Assembly (NCBI RefSeq): GCF_002224285.1 | Contig: NZ_CP022436.1 | Coordinates: forward strand, 930,001-994,000 | Length of the DNA: 64,000 nucleotides | Source: Arthrobacter sp. YN | GTDB lineage: Bacteria; Actinomycetota; Actinomycetes; Actinomycetales; Micrococcaceae | Direction: 5' to 3' | Shown here: piece by piece, positions 1 through 8,482 of the stretch | How the letters are laid out: each line of letters opens with the position of its first letter | How positions within the stretch are numbered: the stretch's first letter is position 1 | The notes under the pieces: model-generated | What the model saw: the letters and a program-made list of their open reading frames with translations, nothing else | Database searches by the model: none | What the model was told of the DNA's origin: nothing | Translations under genes and position numbers: made by a program

Positions 1-26
1 ACCCGCACCGGCGAACCGGTACGGGT
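1..26 (-). terminator. Hairpin downstream of tRNA-Arg
   Basis: Two arms (ACCCG + ACCGG and CCGGT + CGGGT) fold around a CGAA loop just beyond the 3' end of the leftward tRNA-Arg. The expected T-run would lie outside the window, so calling it a terminator is inference from position and symmetry. Confidence 0.5.
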
Positions 27-35
27 CTTGATTTG

Positions 36-109
<74 letters not shown>

Positions 110-162
110 ATTTCGTGTGATTCTCGGCGGTCTGTTTCTCTGACCCCCTCGAACCTCAATAA

Positions 163-191
163 ACTTTACAGAAGTTCATGTGAAGTTCCAA
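163..191 (-). promoter_or_regulatory. Predicted promoter of tRNA-Arg
   Basis: On the minus strand TTGGAA (186-191) and TAAAGT (163-168) are separated by 17 nt, a good match to a housekeeping sigma-70/SigA promoter. It would start transcription about 45 nt upstream of the tRNA. Prediction from sequence only. Confidence 0.45.
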
Positions 192-216
192 ATCGAAAAG
201 CTGTAATCTGCGCAAC

Positions 217-243
217 TAGACCGGTCTACGTGACCTTAGTCAC
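217..243. promoter_or_regulatory. Two palindromic operator candidates upstream of pckG
   Basis: TAGACCGGTCTA (217-228) is a perfect 12-bp palindrome. It abuts GTGACCTTAGTCAC (230-243), which has the GTGA-N6-TCAC form of Crp/GlxR-family sites. Both lie 150-180 bp upstream of pckG, in the space between that gene and the divergent tRNA-Arg. A cAMP-receptor-type control of a gluconeogenic gene would fit; the protein recognising the first palindrome is unknown. Confidence 0.5.
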
Positions 244-393
244 TTAAATCTCCGTTCTGGCTAACCCAACCCCTTATTTCTAGCGGTTTTTGCTTTTAGG
301 CTGTGCGGATGTCCGATGTCTGACAACGGATTGGTCTGGTCCGCGGCCCCTATCGTTTAGGACACACCACTGAACCCGAGGAAGGGAACCGCA

Positions 394-2220
394 ATGGGCG
401 ATCTGGCGCGACTGCCGCTGCTTGAGAAGGCACCTACTACGCATGCACGCCTGCTGGCCTGGGTTGAGGAAGTTGCCGAGCTGACTCAGCCGGACCGCAT
501 CCACTGGGTTGATGGCAGCGAAGCAGAAAACAAGAAGCTCACCGACGAACTCGTTGAGGCCGGCACGTTGAAGCGACTGAACCCGGAGACGTTCCCGAAC
601 TCTTTCGCAGCATTCTCCGACCCCGCTGACGTTGCCCGTGTAGAAGAGCAGACCTTCATCTGCTCTGAGAACGAGCGCGACGCAGGCTTCACCAACAACT
701 GGATGGCCCCGGCCGAGATGAAGCAGAAGCTGCGCGGACTGTTCGCCGGCTCCATGCGCGGCCGCACCATGTACGTCATTCCGTTCGTCATGGGCCACCT
801 TGATGCCGAGGACCCCAAGTTTGGCGTCGAGATCACCGACTCCGCCTACGTTGTTGCCTCCATGCGCATCATGGCCCGCATCGGCACGGACGTCCTGGAT
901 CGCATCACGCAGACCGACGCTTTCTTCGTCCCCGCCCTCCACTCGCTGGGCGCACCGCTGGAAGCCGGCCAGGCTGACGTTGCCTGGCCGTGCAACACGG
1001 ACAAATGGATTGTGCACTTCCCCGAGGAGCGCTCCATCTGGTCCTTCGGCTCCGGCTACGGCGGAAACGCCCTCCTGGGCAAGAAGTGCTACGCGCTGCG
1101 CATCGCTTCGGTGATGGCACGCGACGAAGGCTGGCTGGCCGAGCACATGCTCATCCTTAAGCTGACCTCGCCGGAGCAGAAGACCTACTACGTTTCCGCT
1201 GCTTTCCCGTCCGCTTGTGGCAAGACCAACCTTGCGTTGCTCGACCCCACCATCAAGGGCTGGAAGGTTGAGACCCTCGGCGACGACATCACGTGGATGC
1301 GCTTCGGCAAGGAAGGCGAACTCCGGGCTGTCAACCCCGAAGCCGGCCTGTTCGGCGTTGCGCCTGGTACCGGCTGGGGCACCAACCCGAACGCCATGCG
1401 TGCCATCGCCAAGGGCAACAGCATCTTCACCAACGTGGCACTGACCGACGACGGTGGCGTCTGGTGGGAAGGTATGACGGAGGAAACTCCGGCGCACCTG
1501 ACCGACTGGCGCGGTGAGTCCTGGACTCCGGACTCCGACGCCCCGGCAGCGCACCCGAACTCCCGCTTCTGCACGCCGATCGACCAGATCGACATGCTGG
1601 CCGAGGAATACTTCAGCCCGGAAGGCGTGGAGCTCTCCGCGATCCTGTTCGGCGGCCGACGCAAGACCACCATCCCGCTGGTCACCGAGGCCCGCGACTG
1701 GTCCAACGGCATCTTCATGGGTTCCACGCTGTCCTCCGAGACCACCGCTGCTGCCGCCGGTGCCGTCGGCGTGGTCCGCCGCGACCCCATGGCCATGCTG
1801 CCGTTCATCGGCTACGACGCCGGCGATTACTTGAACCACTGGGTGAACCTGTCCGCCAAGGCCAATCCGGAGCGACTGCCAAAGATCTTCCTGGTCAACT
1901 GGTTCCGTCGCACGGCTGAGGGCGGCTTCGCCTGGCCTGGCTTCGGGGACAACGCCCGCGTGCTCAAATGGGCCATCGAGCGTCTCGAAGGCAAGGCCGA
2001 CGCTGTGGAAACGCCGATCGGCTTCGTACCGACCGGTGAATCCATCGACCTCGAGGGCCTGGACATGACCCCGGCCGAGGTTGAGTCGGCGGTTCGCGTC
2101 GACCCGGAGGAGTGGGCAACTGAGCTGGCATCCATCGAGGAATGGTTCGCGAACTTCGGCGAGTCGCTCCCGGCGGCACTCCAGTCCGAGCTGGACGGTC
2201 TGAAGACCCGTCTGGGCTAG
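394..2220 (+). CDS. pckG: Phosphoenolpyruvate carboxykinase (GTP)
   Basis: Cytosolic enzyme converting oxaloacetate and GTP to phosphoenolpyruvate, CO2 and GDP; it commits carbon to gluconeogenesis and takes part in anaplerotic balance. The 608-aa length is typical of the GTP-dependent family. The signature FPSACGKTN lies at residues 271-279, with the catalytic cysteine at C275 and the P-loop lysine at K277. The start is supported by GAGGAAGGG just upstream of ATG. It is monocistronic, ends in a strong hairpin at 2250-2304, and has two operator-like palindromes upstream. A long open frame on the opposite strand is a codon-structure shadow. Confidence 0.97.
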   Translation: MGDLARLPLLEKAPTTHARLLAWVEEVAELTQPDRIHWVDGSEAENKKLTDELVEAGTLKRLNPETFPNSFAAFSDPADVARVEEQTFICSENERDAGFTNNWMAPAEMKQKLRGLFAGSMRGRTMYVIPFVMGHLDAEDPKFGVEITDSAYVVASMRIMARIGTDVLDRITQTDAFFVPALHSLGAPLEAGQADVAWPCNTDKWIVHFPEERSIWSFGSGYGGNALLGKKCYALRIASVMARDEGWLAEHMLILKLTSPEQKTYYVSAAFPSACGKTNLALLDPTIKGWKVETLGDDITWMRFGKEGELRAVNPEAGLFGVAPGTGWGTNPNAMRAIAKGNSIFTNVALTDDGGVWWEGMTEETPAHLTDWRGESWTPDSDAPAAHPNSRFCTPIDQIDMLAEEYFSPEGVELSAILFGGRRKTTIPLVTEARDWSNGIFMGSTLSSETTAAAAGAVGVVRRDPMAMLPFIGYDAGDYLNHWVNLSAKANPERLPKIFLVNWFRRTAEGGFAWPGFGDNARVLKWAIERLEGKADAVETPIGFVPTGESIDLEGLDMTPAEVESAVRVDPEEWATELASIEEWFANFGESLPAALQSELDGLKTRLG

Positions 2221-2249
2221 ACCTCTTAGGAACAACGGCGTTCTTAAGT

Positions 2250-2304
2250 GAACGACGACGGCCCGTCACCTTTCGATTGAAAGGTGGCGGGCCGCCGTCG
2301 TTCT
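2250..2304. terminator. Bidirectional terminator between pckG and hmp
   Basis: A very long near-perfect hairpin: arms from GAACGACGACGG to CCGTCGTTC with a short GATT loop between TTTC and GAAA. It sits 30 nt after the pckG stop and 31 nt from the hmp stop, so it can serve both convergent genes. Confidence 0.85.
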
Positions 2305-2335
2305 TGCTGCAGTTTGTCCCCGGCGGCGTGCCTGC

Positions 2336-3493
2336 CTAGTTGGCGAGCCACACGTCCGGGCCAAAGACTTCGTAGTGGATCCGGGTGGAAGGAATTCCTG
2401 CGTCAATGGCTTCGTCGCGGATCTTCTTCATGAAGGGAAGCGGTCCGCAGAGGTACAACGAGGCGTCGGCTGGGACGTCCACTTCCCGCAGAGACATGAA
2501 ACCCTGGCTGGTTCCGGGATGGGGAGACTCTAGCCAAAGCTGCAGGTCCGCGTTAATCCGCGCCGCGTCCGCGGTCATCTGACCGCTGAGTGCCCAGTTC
2601 TCGATTGACTTCTCGGCGTGCAGGACCAAGACCTGCCGGTCCGTGCCCGTCTCAGCGAGCGACCGCAGAATGGACGCCGTAGGTGTGCAGCCAATACCTG
2701 CCGAGGCGAGAATGACCGGGCCGACTCCCTCTTTGAGGGTGATCTCGCCGTAAGGGTTCGAGATCTCCAGGACGTCGCCAGGTTCGACGCCGGTGTGCAG
2801 GGCGGTGGACACCTCGCCGCCGTCATTGAGTTTGGCGGTGAAGGTTCGGCTGGTGCCCGTGTCGCCGGACAAGGAATACTGGCGCACTTGGCGCAGCCCG
2901 TCACTGAGGAGGACCTTGACGCTGATGTATTGACCCGGCATCGCTGGCGTGACCGGGGTGTCGTCCGCAGGTTCCAGGATGAACGTGATGGCGTCCGTGC
3001 CTGCCGGCTCCTTGGCGGCGACGCGCCAGGGCATCCACATTTTGTTGTTGGCTTGGGAAGCGTAGAGATCCTTTTCAAGCTTGATCAAGGCATCGGCCAT
3101 GAGCCAATAGACCTCAGTCCAGGCCTCTGCGATGTCCGGCGTGATGACCTCGGCCAGGTCTGCGGCGATGGCTGCGAACAGGTGTTCGTAGACCACGCCG
3201 TATTGGTCCTCGGTGATTCCGAGGGAGGCGTGCTTGTGCGCGATCCGTGAAAGGACCTTCTCGGGAAGGGTTTCGGGGTTGTTGACCAGGTGGGTTGCGA
3301 AGGCCGCGATGCTCCCGGCGAGTGCCCGCTGTTGATCACCTGAGCGCTGGTTGGAACGGCTGAAGAGGCCATCGAGCAACTCTGGATGTGCCACGAAAAG
3401 TCGCTGGTAGAAGTCGGCTGTGATGGCGCCGATCCGTGAACCCACCAAGGGGAGGGTTGCTTCGATGATGGGGTGGGACTTTTCCGAGAGCAT
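2336..3493 (-). CDS. hmp: Flavohemoprotein, nitric oxide dioxygenase
   Basis: Cytosolic enzyme oxidising NO to nitrate with O2 and NAD(P)H. The 385-aa protein has the standard three-part layout. The N-terminal globin domain (about 1-140) contains distal Tyr29, Gln54/55 and the proximal histidine in KHAS (H88). The FAD domain carries RQYSLS at 204-209. The C-terminal NAD-binding domain contains AGIGCTPT and ends in YEVFGPD. AGGAG sits 5 nt before the ATG. The nsrR-like gene lies directly upstream in the same direction, and a 25-bp inverted repeat at 3534-3558 is about 40 bp upstream of the start, so NO-responsive repression is likely. Confidence 0.95.
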   Translation of the reverse strand: MLSEKSHPIIEATLPLVGSRIGAITADFYQRLFVAHPELLDGLFSRSNQRSGDQQRALAGSIAAFATHLVNNPETLPEKVLSRIAHKHASLGITEDQYGVVYEHLFAAIAADLAEVITPDIAEAWTEVYWLMADALIKLEKDLYASQANNKMWMPWRVAAKEPAGTDAITFILEPADDTPVTPAMPGQYISVKVLLSDGLRQVRQYSLSGDTGTSRTFTAKLNDGGEVSTALHTGVEPGDVLEISNPYGEITLKEGVGPVILASAGIGCTPTASILRSLAETGTDRQVLVLHAEKSIENWALSGQMTADAARINADLQLWLESPHPGTSQGFMSLREVDVPADASLYLCGPLPFMKKIRDEAIDAGIPSTRIHYEVFGPDVWLAN

Positions 3494-3511
3494 GGTTCTC
3501 CTGGGCGTAGG

Positions 3512-3529
3512 GGTCAGCCGGGGCTGACC
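3512..3529. repeat. Perfect 8-bp inverted repeat in the hmp leader
   Basis: GGTCAGCC and GGCTGACC flank two bases, between the predicted operator and the hmp ribosome-binding site. It may be a second protein site or a hairpin in the mRNA leader; the sequence does not decide between these. Confidence 0.5.
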
Positions 3530-3533
3530 GAAT

Positions 3534-3558
3534 ATATAAGCATTCGGAATACCTATAT
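3534..3558. promoter_or_regulatory. Probable NsrR-type operator of hmp
   Basis: A 25-bp AT-rich inverted repeat in otherwise GC-rich DNA: half-sites ATATAAGCATTC and GAATACCTATAT around a central G, with only two mismatched pairs. It lies between the regulator gene and hmp. AT-rich dyads are typical of NsrR operators; assignment to the adjacent regulator is inference. Confidence 0.65.
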
Positions 3559-3639
3559 TTATACCTCAACTTCTACACCCCGTAGAAGACTTCTGCAAAC
3601 TGGGAGGAAGGTGCCGGGAGGGCGACTCCCGGTGGCCGC

Positions 3640-4110
3640 TTATGGCTGGGTGGCCGGTACCCTGAACTCCGGCCGCAGCCCGATGGACTGGAACACCGGG
3701 TTCATCTGGCGGGCATGGGGGAGAGAAGCGATAACCACGGTATCCAGTTCGGTGTAGAACGCTTCCCTGGCCCGATTCATCGCGTGGCGCAGGCCGCATT
3801 CATTGATGAGCGGGCAATTCTTGGTGGGGGATTGGCACTCCGCTGGATCCTGTCGGCTGTCCAGATGCCTCAGGACTTCCCCGACCGTGGCTCGCCGCCC
3901 TGATTCATTGAGCCGGGAACCGCCCAGCCGACCCCGTTCAACGTCGATATATCCCAGGGCACGCAGGCGGACCATTGCCTTGCTGACATGGTTGTACGGC
4001 GTACCCACGGCGTCCGCCACCGCCTGGGTGGTCAGCAGCAATCCTTCGGGGGCCGCGGCCAACACCATGATGGCGCGGAGGCTGACATCTGCGAACGCGT
4101 TGATTTTCAT
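3640..4110 (-). CDS. nsrR: Rrf2-family iron-sulfur regulator, NsrR-like
   Basis: A 156-aa transcription regulator. The N-terminal winged helix-turn-helix (about 1-80) has the Rrf2 pattern MKINAFADVSLRAIMVLA. Three cysteines, C92, C99 and C105, lie in the C-terminal half with spacing CX6CX5C, close to the cluster-binding cysteines of NsrR, whose [4Fe-4S] cluster reacts with NO. It is 146 bp upstream of hmp on the same strand with an AT-rich dyad between, so it is expected to repress hmp until nitrosylated. GGGAG precedes the ATG. Another Rrf2 type (IscR/RsrR) is possible, but the hmp neighbour argues for NsrR. Confidence 0.85.
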   Translation of the reverse strand: MKINAFADVSLRAIMVLAAAPEGLLLTTQAVADAVGTPYNHVSKAMVRLRALGYIDVERGRLGGSRLNESGRRATVGEVLRHLDSRQDPAECQSPTKNCPLINECGLRHAMNRAREAFYTELDTVVIASLPHARQMNPVFQSIGLRPEFRVPATQP

Positions 4111-4150
4111 GGCATCAGCTCCCGGGTAGGGTCCAGCTCACGGGCAGGGT

Positions 4151-4606
4151 CTAGTCCACCCAGATGGATGGCTCGTGTGTATCGGGTTCCATCGCGCTGA
4201 AGGCAAAGCCCTCCGCCGTGGGAGTGTACGGAATGATCGCTGCAAGGACTTCGCCGTTCCGGTGTTCGGCTGCGCCATGGATACCGTCGGAACCATGGTC
4301 CGGCAGGCTGACGTCGCTCACCACTGCTACCGCCCGGTAATCGTCCCGGCCCTGGCGCAGCAGGTCATGGACGTCGGTCAGCATTTGGCCGGCGTCGACG
4401 TCGCCGTTTTCGTCCGGCTCACCGGGAGCAATCATCACTATCCGCAGTTCGCCGTCGTTGGACAGCGTGATGCCGAAAGGGAAGAAGCCGCCGTTCTGCT
4501 GGATGTGTTCCTGGGCAGTTCCCAAAGCGGTGCCCAGGGTTTCACGGAGTTCGCGGTCCTGGTCGGTTTCTTCCGGGATGTCTGTGGCAGCGGGCTGATC
4601 GTTCAT
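4151..4606 (-). CDS. Conserved hypothetical protein
   Basis: A 151-aa acidic soluble protein that I do not recognise. It has no signal peptide or membrane segment. The middle reads like an alternating beta/alpha fold, with strands around ELRIVMIAPGE and YRAVAVVSDVS, and it ends in HEPSIWVD. The ATG chosen at 4606 lies 8 nt after the manB stop, which suggests co-transcription with manB and possible translational coupling. A longer in-frame extension would run into manB and is unlikely. The nsrR-like gene follows 40 nt downstream. Confidence 0.75.
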   Translation of the reverse strand: MNDQPAATDIPEETDQDRELRETLGTALGTAQEHIQQNGGFFPFGITLSNDGELRIVMIAPGEPDENGDVDAGQMLTDVHDLLRQGRDDYRAVAVVSDVSLPDHGSDGIHGAAEHRNGEVLAAIIPYTPTAEGFAFSAMEPDTHEPSIWVD

Positions 4607-4614
4607 GCCTGAAC

Positions 4615-6033
4615 CTAGGCCCGGACCAGCGCGAGGACGCGGTCGCGGATCTTTTCCATGGTGGGCTGGTCCTTCGCTTCTGCGTTCAGACGGAGGAAGG
4701 GCTCGGTGTTGGATGGGCGCAGGTTGAACCACCAGCTGCCGTCCTTGGCCGTGAAGGTGCTGCCGTCCATGTGGTCGATGTCAACGTCTTCGGTTTCAAA
4801 GTCGACGCGTACGCGTTCAACGGCGCCTGCTTTGTCCTCGATCTCGGAGTTGATCTCGCCGGAAGAGACGTAGGGCTCGTACTGGCGGCCGAGTTCAGAC
4901 AACGGACCGTCCTGCTCGCCCAGGGCAGCCAGGACGTGCATGGCGGCGAGCATGCCGGTATCGGCGTTCCAGAAGTCCCGGAAGTAGAAGTGAGCGGAGT
5001 GCTCCCCGCCGAACACGGCACCTTCGTCGGCCATGACGGCTTTGATGAAGGAGTGTCCCACACGGGTCCGTACCGCACGGCCGCCATCCTTGGCGACGAG
5101 CTCCGGGACGGCTTTTGAGGTGAGGAGGTTGTGGATGATCACAGGGGTTTGTTCCCCTGCAGCCTGGGCACGGGCGATTTCGCGGCGGGCCACCATGCCG
5201 GTGATCGCGGACGGCGAGACAGACTCGCCCTTCTCGTCGATCACAAAGCAGCGGTCAGCGTCGCCGTCGAACGCCAGGCCGATGTCCGCGCCGTGCTTGA
5301 CGACGGCGGCCTGCAGGTCGCGCAGGTTTTCCGGTTCCAGGGGGTTGGCCGGGTGGTTGGGGAAGGAACCGTCCAGTTCGAAGTAGAGCGGGACAATCTC
5401 AAACGGCAGTGCCGGAAGCAGTTTGTCGCCAAGCACTGCCGGGGTGGTCAGCCCGGCCATGCCATTGCCGGCGTCGACCACGATTTTCAGTGGGCGGGAT
5501 CCGGAAAGGTCCACCAGTTGGCGCAGGTACTCCGAGTAGTCCTTCAGTACGTCTCGCACGCCGATCTCGCCGCGGGTACCCGCGGCCGGGATGGTCCCGG
5601 AGTTCAGGTACTGCTCGGCCAAGACCTGGATTTCCTTCAGGCCGGACTCCGAGGAGATGGGCTGGGCACCGGCTTTAGCCATTTTGATGCCGTTGTATTC
5701 GGCCGGGTTGTGGCTGGCCGTGAACGTGGCACCGGCGGCGTTCAACGCACCGCAAGCGTAGTAGAGCTCATCGGTGGAGATCAGGTCCAGCAGAAGGACG
5801 TTCGCTCCGCGCGTTGCTGCACCGTTGGCGAAGGCCTGGCTGAACTCCGGCGAGGAGGGACGCATGTCCCCTCCGACCAGGACGGTCTCGCCTTCGAGGC
5901 CCAGGACGTCGATGAAGGCAGCACCTACGGCCTCGACGATTTCAGCCGTGATGGACTCACCAACGATCCCACGGACGTCATACGCCTTAAAGGATGCCGA
6001 GAGGTCGAATGTCTTGTTCTGCTCGCTAGTCAC
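4615..6033 (-). CDS. manB: Phosphomannomutase/phosphoglucomutase
   Basis: Alpha-D-phosphohexomutase interconverting hexose 6- and 1-phosphates, here most likely mannose-6-P and mannose-1-P for GDP-mannose and glycoconjugates. The predicted 472-aa chain has all four family landmarks: the phosphoserine loop TASHNPAEYNG with S107, the Mg site DGDADR (D256, D258, D260), the sugar-binding loop GEHSAH, and the phosphate-binding loop RPSNTEPFLR near the C-terminus. The GTG start at 6033 (VTSEQNKTF) is preferred because the sequence before it is not family-like. It heads a leftward group with the unknown gene at 4151. Use of glucose phosphates cannot be excluded. Confidence 0.92.
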   Translation of the reverse strand: MTSEQNKTFDLSASFKAYDVRGIVGESITAEIVEAVGAAFIDVLGLEGETVLVGGDMRPSSPEFSQAFANGAATRGANVLLLDLISTDELYYACGALNAAGATFTASHNPAEYNGIKMAKAGAQPISSESGLKEIQVLAEQYLNSGTIPAAGTRGEIGVRDVLKDYSEYLRQLVDLSGSRPLKIVVDAGNGMAGLTTPAVLGDKLLPALPFEIVPLYFELDGSFPNHPANPLEPENLRDLQAAVVKHGADIGLAFDGDADRCFVIDEKGESVSPSAITGMVARREIARAQAAGEQTPVIIHNLLTSKAVPELVAKDGGRAVRTRVGHSFIKAVMADEGAVFGGEHSAHFYFRDFWNADTGMLAAMHVLAALGEQDGPLSELGRQYEPYVSSGEINSEIEDKAGAVERVRVDFETEDVDIDHMDGSTFTAKDGSWWFNLRPSNTEPFLRLNAEAKDQPTMEKIRDRVLALVRA

Positions 6034-6158
6034 GCGCTCAATCCTACTGTGGCAACGCAAACGGGCAGGAATGCGGGGCCCTGGCTTGTGGATAATCGTT
6101 GTCCACATAGCAGGCCCTGCAGGTTATGGCTGTCAGGGTCGGCTGGAATACTGGGGTG

Positions 6159-8324
6159 ATGGCCAACAACTCCCCGAACGCTGCCGTTTCCGTGCAATCA
6201 CCTACCCAGCAACAGGCATTGGCATGTCTGCGGGAGTTGGTGGGGCACCCGGAAGCCCAATTCCATGACGGCCAGTACGAGGCCATCGAAGCGTTGGTTG
6301 ATGCCGGCCGCCGGGCCTTGGTGGTTCAACGTACCGGTTGGGGGAAATCGGCTGTCTACTTCGTCGCCTCACTGCTGCTGCGCAGGCGGGGTGCGGGCCC
6401 CACTCTGATTGTTTCGCCTCTGCTGGCGCTCATGCGGGACCAGGTTGCCGCAGCCGCACGGGCAGGAGTCCGGGCTGTTGCCATCAACTCCGCCAATGCC
6501 CTGGAATGGGACACCGTACTGGCCCAACTGGCCGCTGACGAGGTGGATGTCCTCCTGGTCTCTCCTGAGCGGCTGACCAACCCCTCCTTCCGCGAGAACC
6601 AGCTCCCGGAACTCATCCGCCGCACCGGCCTTTTGGTCATTGATGAGGCTCACTGTATTTCGGACTGGGGACATGACTTCCGGCCGGATTACCGCCGGAT
6701 TGCTGACCTCATTGCACAACTGCCGGCGTCCGTTCCCGTCCTGGCCACCACAGCCACCGCCAATTCCAGGGTGGTCCATGACATCGAGGAGCAACTCGGT
6801 GATGGAGTACTGACCATCCGTGGCGCCCTGGGCCGTGAATCGCTGCGCCTGGGAGTCCTGACACTGCCCGATTCCCGGGACCGCTTGGGCTGGTTGCTGA
6901 CGCATCTGGCAGATATGCCTGGCAGCGGCATCATCTACACGCTCACGGTCTCGGCGGCTGAGGATACTGCCAGGCTCCTGGCCGAAGCCGGACACAATGT
7001 TCTCTCCTACACGGGACGCACTGACCCTGCCGATCGAGAGCGTGCGGAGCAACTCCTTAAGGACAACCAAGTGAAGGCCCTCGTGGCCACCTCCGCCCTG
7101 GGAATGGGATTCGACAAGCCCGACCTGGGCTTTGTCATCCACCTCGGCGCGCCGTCCTCGCCTGTGGCCTACTACCAACAAGTTGGCCGTGCAGGACGTG
7201 GAGCGGCCAACGCAGATGTCCTGTTGCTTCCCGGCTCCGAGGACCGTGAAATCTGGCAGTACTTTGCCACGGCCTCCATGCCGTCGGCCGAGAAAGCGAA
7301 CGCTGTCCTCACTGTCCTCGGCGAAGCCGGTTCAGCGCTGTCCACGGTGGCTCTGGAAGCCAGGGTGGACCTTCGCCGAACACCGCTGGAGCTCCTCCTC
7401 AAAGTCCTGGCGGTCGATGGAGCCGTGGAACGCGTTGGTGGGGGCTGGCGCTCCACCGGGGTCCCGTGGAACTACGACGCCGAGCGCTACGCACGTATTG
7501 CCGAGGCGCGGGTGGACGAGCAGGATTCCATGGTGATCTACCAGGACACCGCCGGGTGCCGGATGGAATACATCACCTCGGTGTTGGACGACGAAACGGC
7601 TGCCGCGTGTGGGCGCTGTGACAACTGCGCCGGCCGATGGTTCCCCGTGGACGTGGCAGCCTCCGCCGCCGATGCCGCAGGACAGACTCTGCGCCGGGCC
7701 GGAATAGCCGTGGAACCACGCCTTCAATGGCCCAGCGGAATGGATCGGCTCGGAGTGGCTGTCAAGGGAAAGATCAAGCCCGATGAGAGTGTGTCCGAGG
7801 GGCGGATTCTTGCCAGGCTCACCGACCTTGGCTGGGGTGGGTCGCTCCGGGAACTGTTCGCCGCCGGGGCGCCGGACCGGGCAGTGGATCCAGCCATGCT
7901 GCAGGCATGTGTCCAGGTACTCCGCGAATGGTCAGGCGCGGAGGGCGGGACTCCGTGGAGCGGAGCCGGTCGTCCGGCAGCCGTGGTCAGTGTTCCTTCG
8001 CGGAGCAAGCCGCAGTTGGTCGAGTCCTTGGCTCAAGGAATAGCGGGCATAGGGCGGATGCCCTACCTCGGACAACTGCAACCCCAGCACGGCGGGCCCA
8101 CCGGCGCACGTGGAGGAAACAGTGCGTACCGGCTGGCAGGAGTGTGGGACAGGCTGGTGGTCGGTCCCGATCTCGCCCAGGCTTTGGCAGGCCTCGGTGG
8201 CCAACCCGTGCTGTTGGTCGATGACCTCATTGACAGCCGCTGGACCATGACGGTCTCGGCCAGGGCGTTGCGCCACGCCGGCGTGGGCGCGGTGCTGCCG
8301 CTCGCACTGGCCCAAGCCGGGTAG
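6159..8324 (+). CDS. rqlH: RecQ-like DNA helicase of the RqlH clade with C-terminal PRTase-like domain
   Basis: Predicted ATP-dependent 3'-5' DNA helicase of 721 aa. Walker A is RTGWGKS (K63), where canonical RecQ has TGGGKS. The DEAH box is D162-H165 followed by the RecQ-type CISDWGHDFRPDYR. Helicase motifs run to about 400, followed by a tetracysteine zinc site C467, C484, C487, C490. No HRDC domain is visible. The last 140 residues resemble a ComF-like phosphoribosyltransferase: VLLVDD at 684-689, then LIDSRWT in place of the usual PRPP-loop TGxT, so PRPP binding is doubtful. These features match the actinobacterial RqlH group. The start is the ATG at 6159, preceded by GGGG. Confidence 0.88.
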   Translation: MANNSPNAAVSVQSPTQQQALACLRELVGHPEAQFHDGQYEAIEALVDAGRRALVVQRTGWGKSAVYFVASLLLRRRGAGPTLIVSPLLALMRDQVAAAARAGVRAVAINSANALEWDTVLAQLAADEVDVLLVSPERLTNPSFRENQLPELIRRTGLLVIDEAHCISDWGHDFRPDYRRIADLIAQLPASVPVLATTATANSRVVHDIEEQLGDGVLTIRGALGRESLRLGVLTLPDSRDRLGWLLTHLADMPGSGIIYTLTVSAAEDTARLLAEAGHNVLSYTGRTDPADRERAEQLLKDNQVKALVATSALGMGFDKPDLGFVIHLGAPSSPVAYYQQVGRAGRGAANADVLLLPGSEDREIWQYFATASMPSAEKANAVLTVLGEAGSALSTVALEARVDLRRTPLELLLKVLAVDGAVERVGGGWRSTGVPWNYDAERYARIAEARVDEQDSMVIYQDTAGCRMEYITSVLDDETAAACGRCDNCAGRWFPVDVAASAADAAGQTLRRAGIAVEPRLQWPSGMDRLGVAVKGKIKPDESVSEGRILARLTDLGWGGSLRELFAAGAPDRAVDPAMLQACVQVLREWSGAEGGTPWSGAGRPAAVVSVPSRSKPQLVESLAQGIAGIGRMPYLGQLQPQHGGPTGARGGNSAYRLAGVWDRLVVGPDLAQALAGLGGQPVLLVDDLIDSRWTMTVSARALRHAGVGAVLPLALAQAG

Positions 8325-8482
8325 TTCGGCTCGAGCCGGTAGTGCCGCCCAAGCCAGGTAGCGCACCGGCCTCTCTCCGGTAGAACTACGTCATGTTGTG
8401 ATCGCTCCCACGTTGCATCTATAGGATCGAGCAAACAGCCTGCTGCCCGTCGCAGGCACAGGCCAGAACCCGGACCGGAGCC

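Noticed and set aside
280..2235. 651-codon open frame opposite pckG
   Set aside because: It is the mirror of a highly conserved PEPCK gene in GC-rich DNA; its translation has no recognisable domain and no ribosome-binding site.
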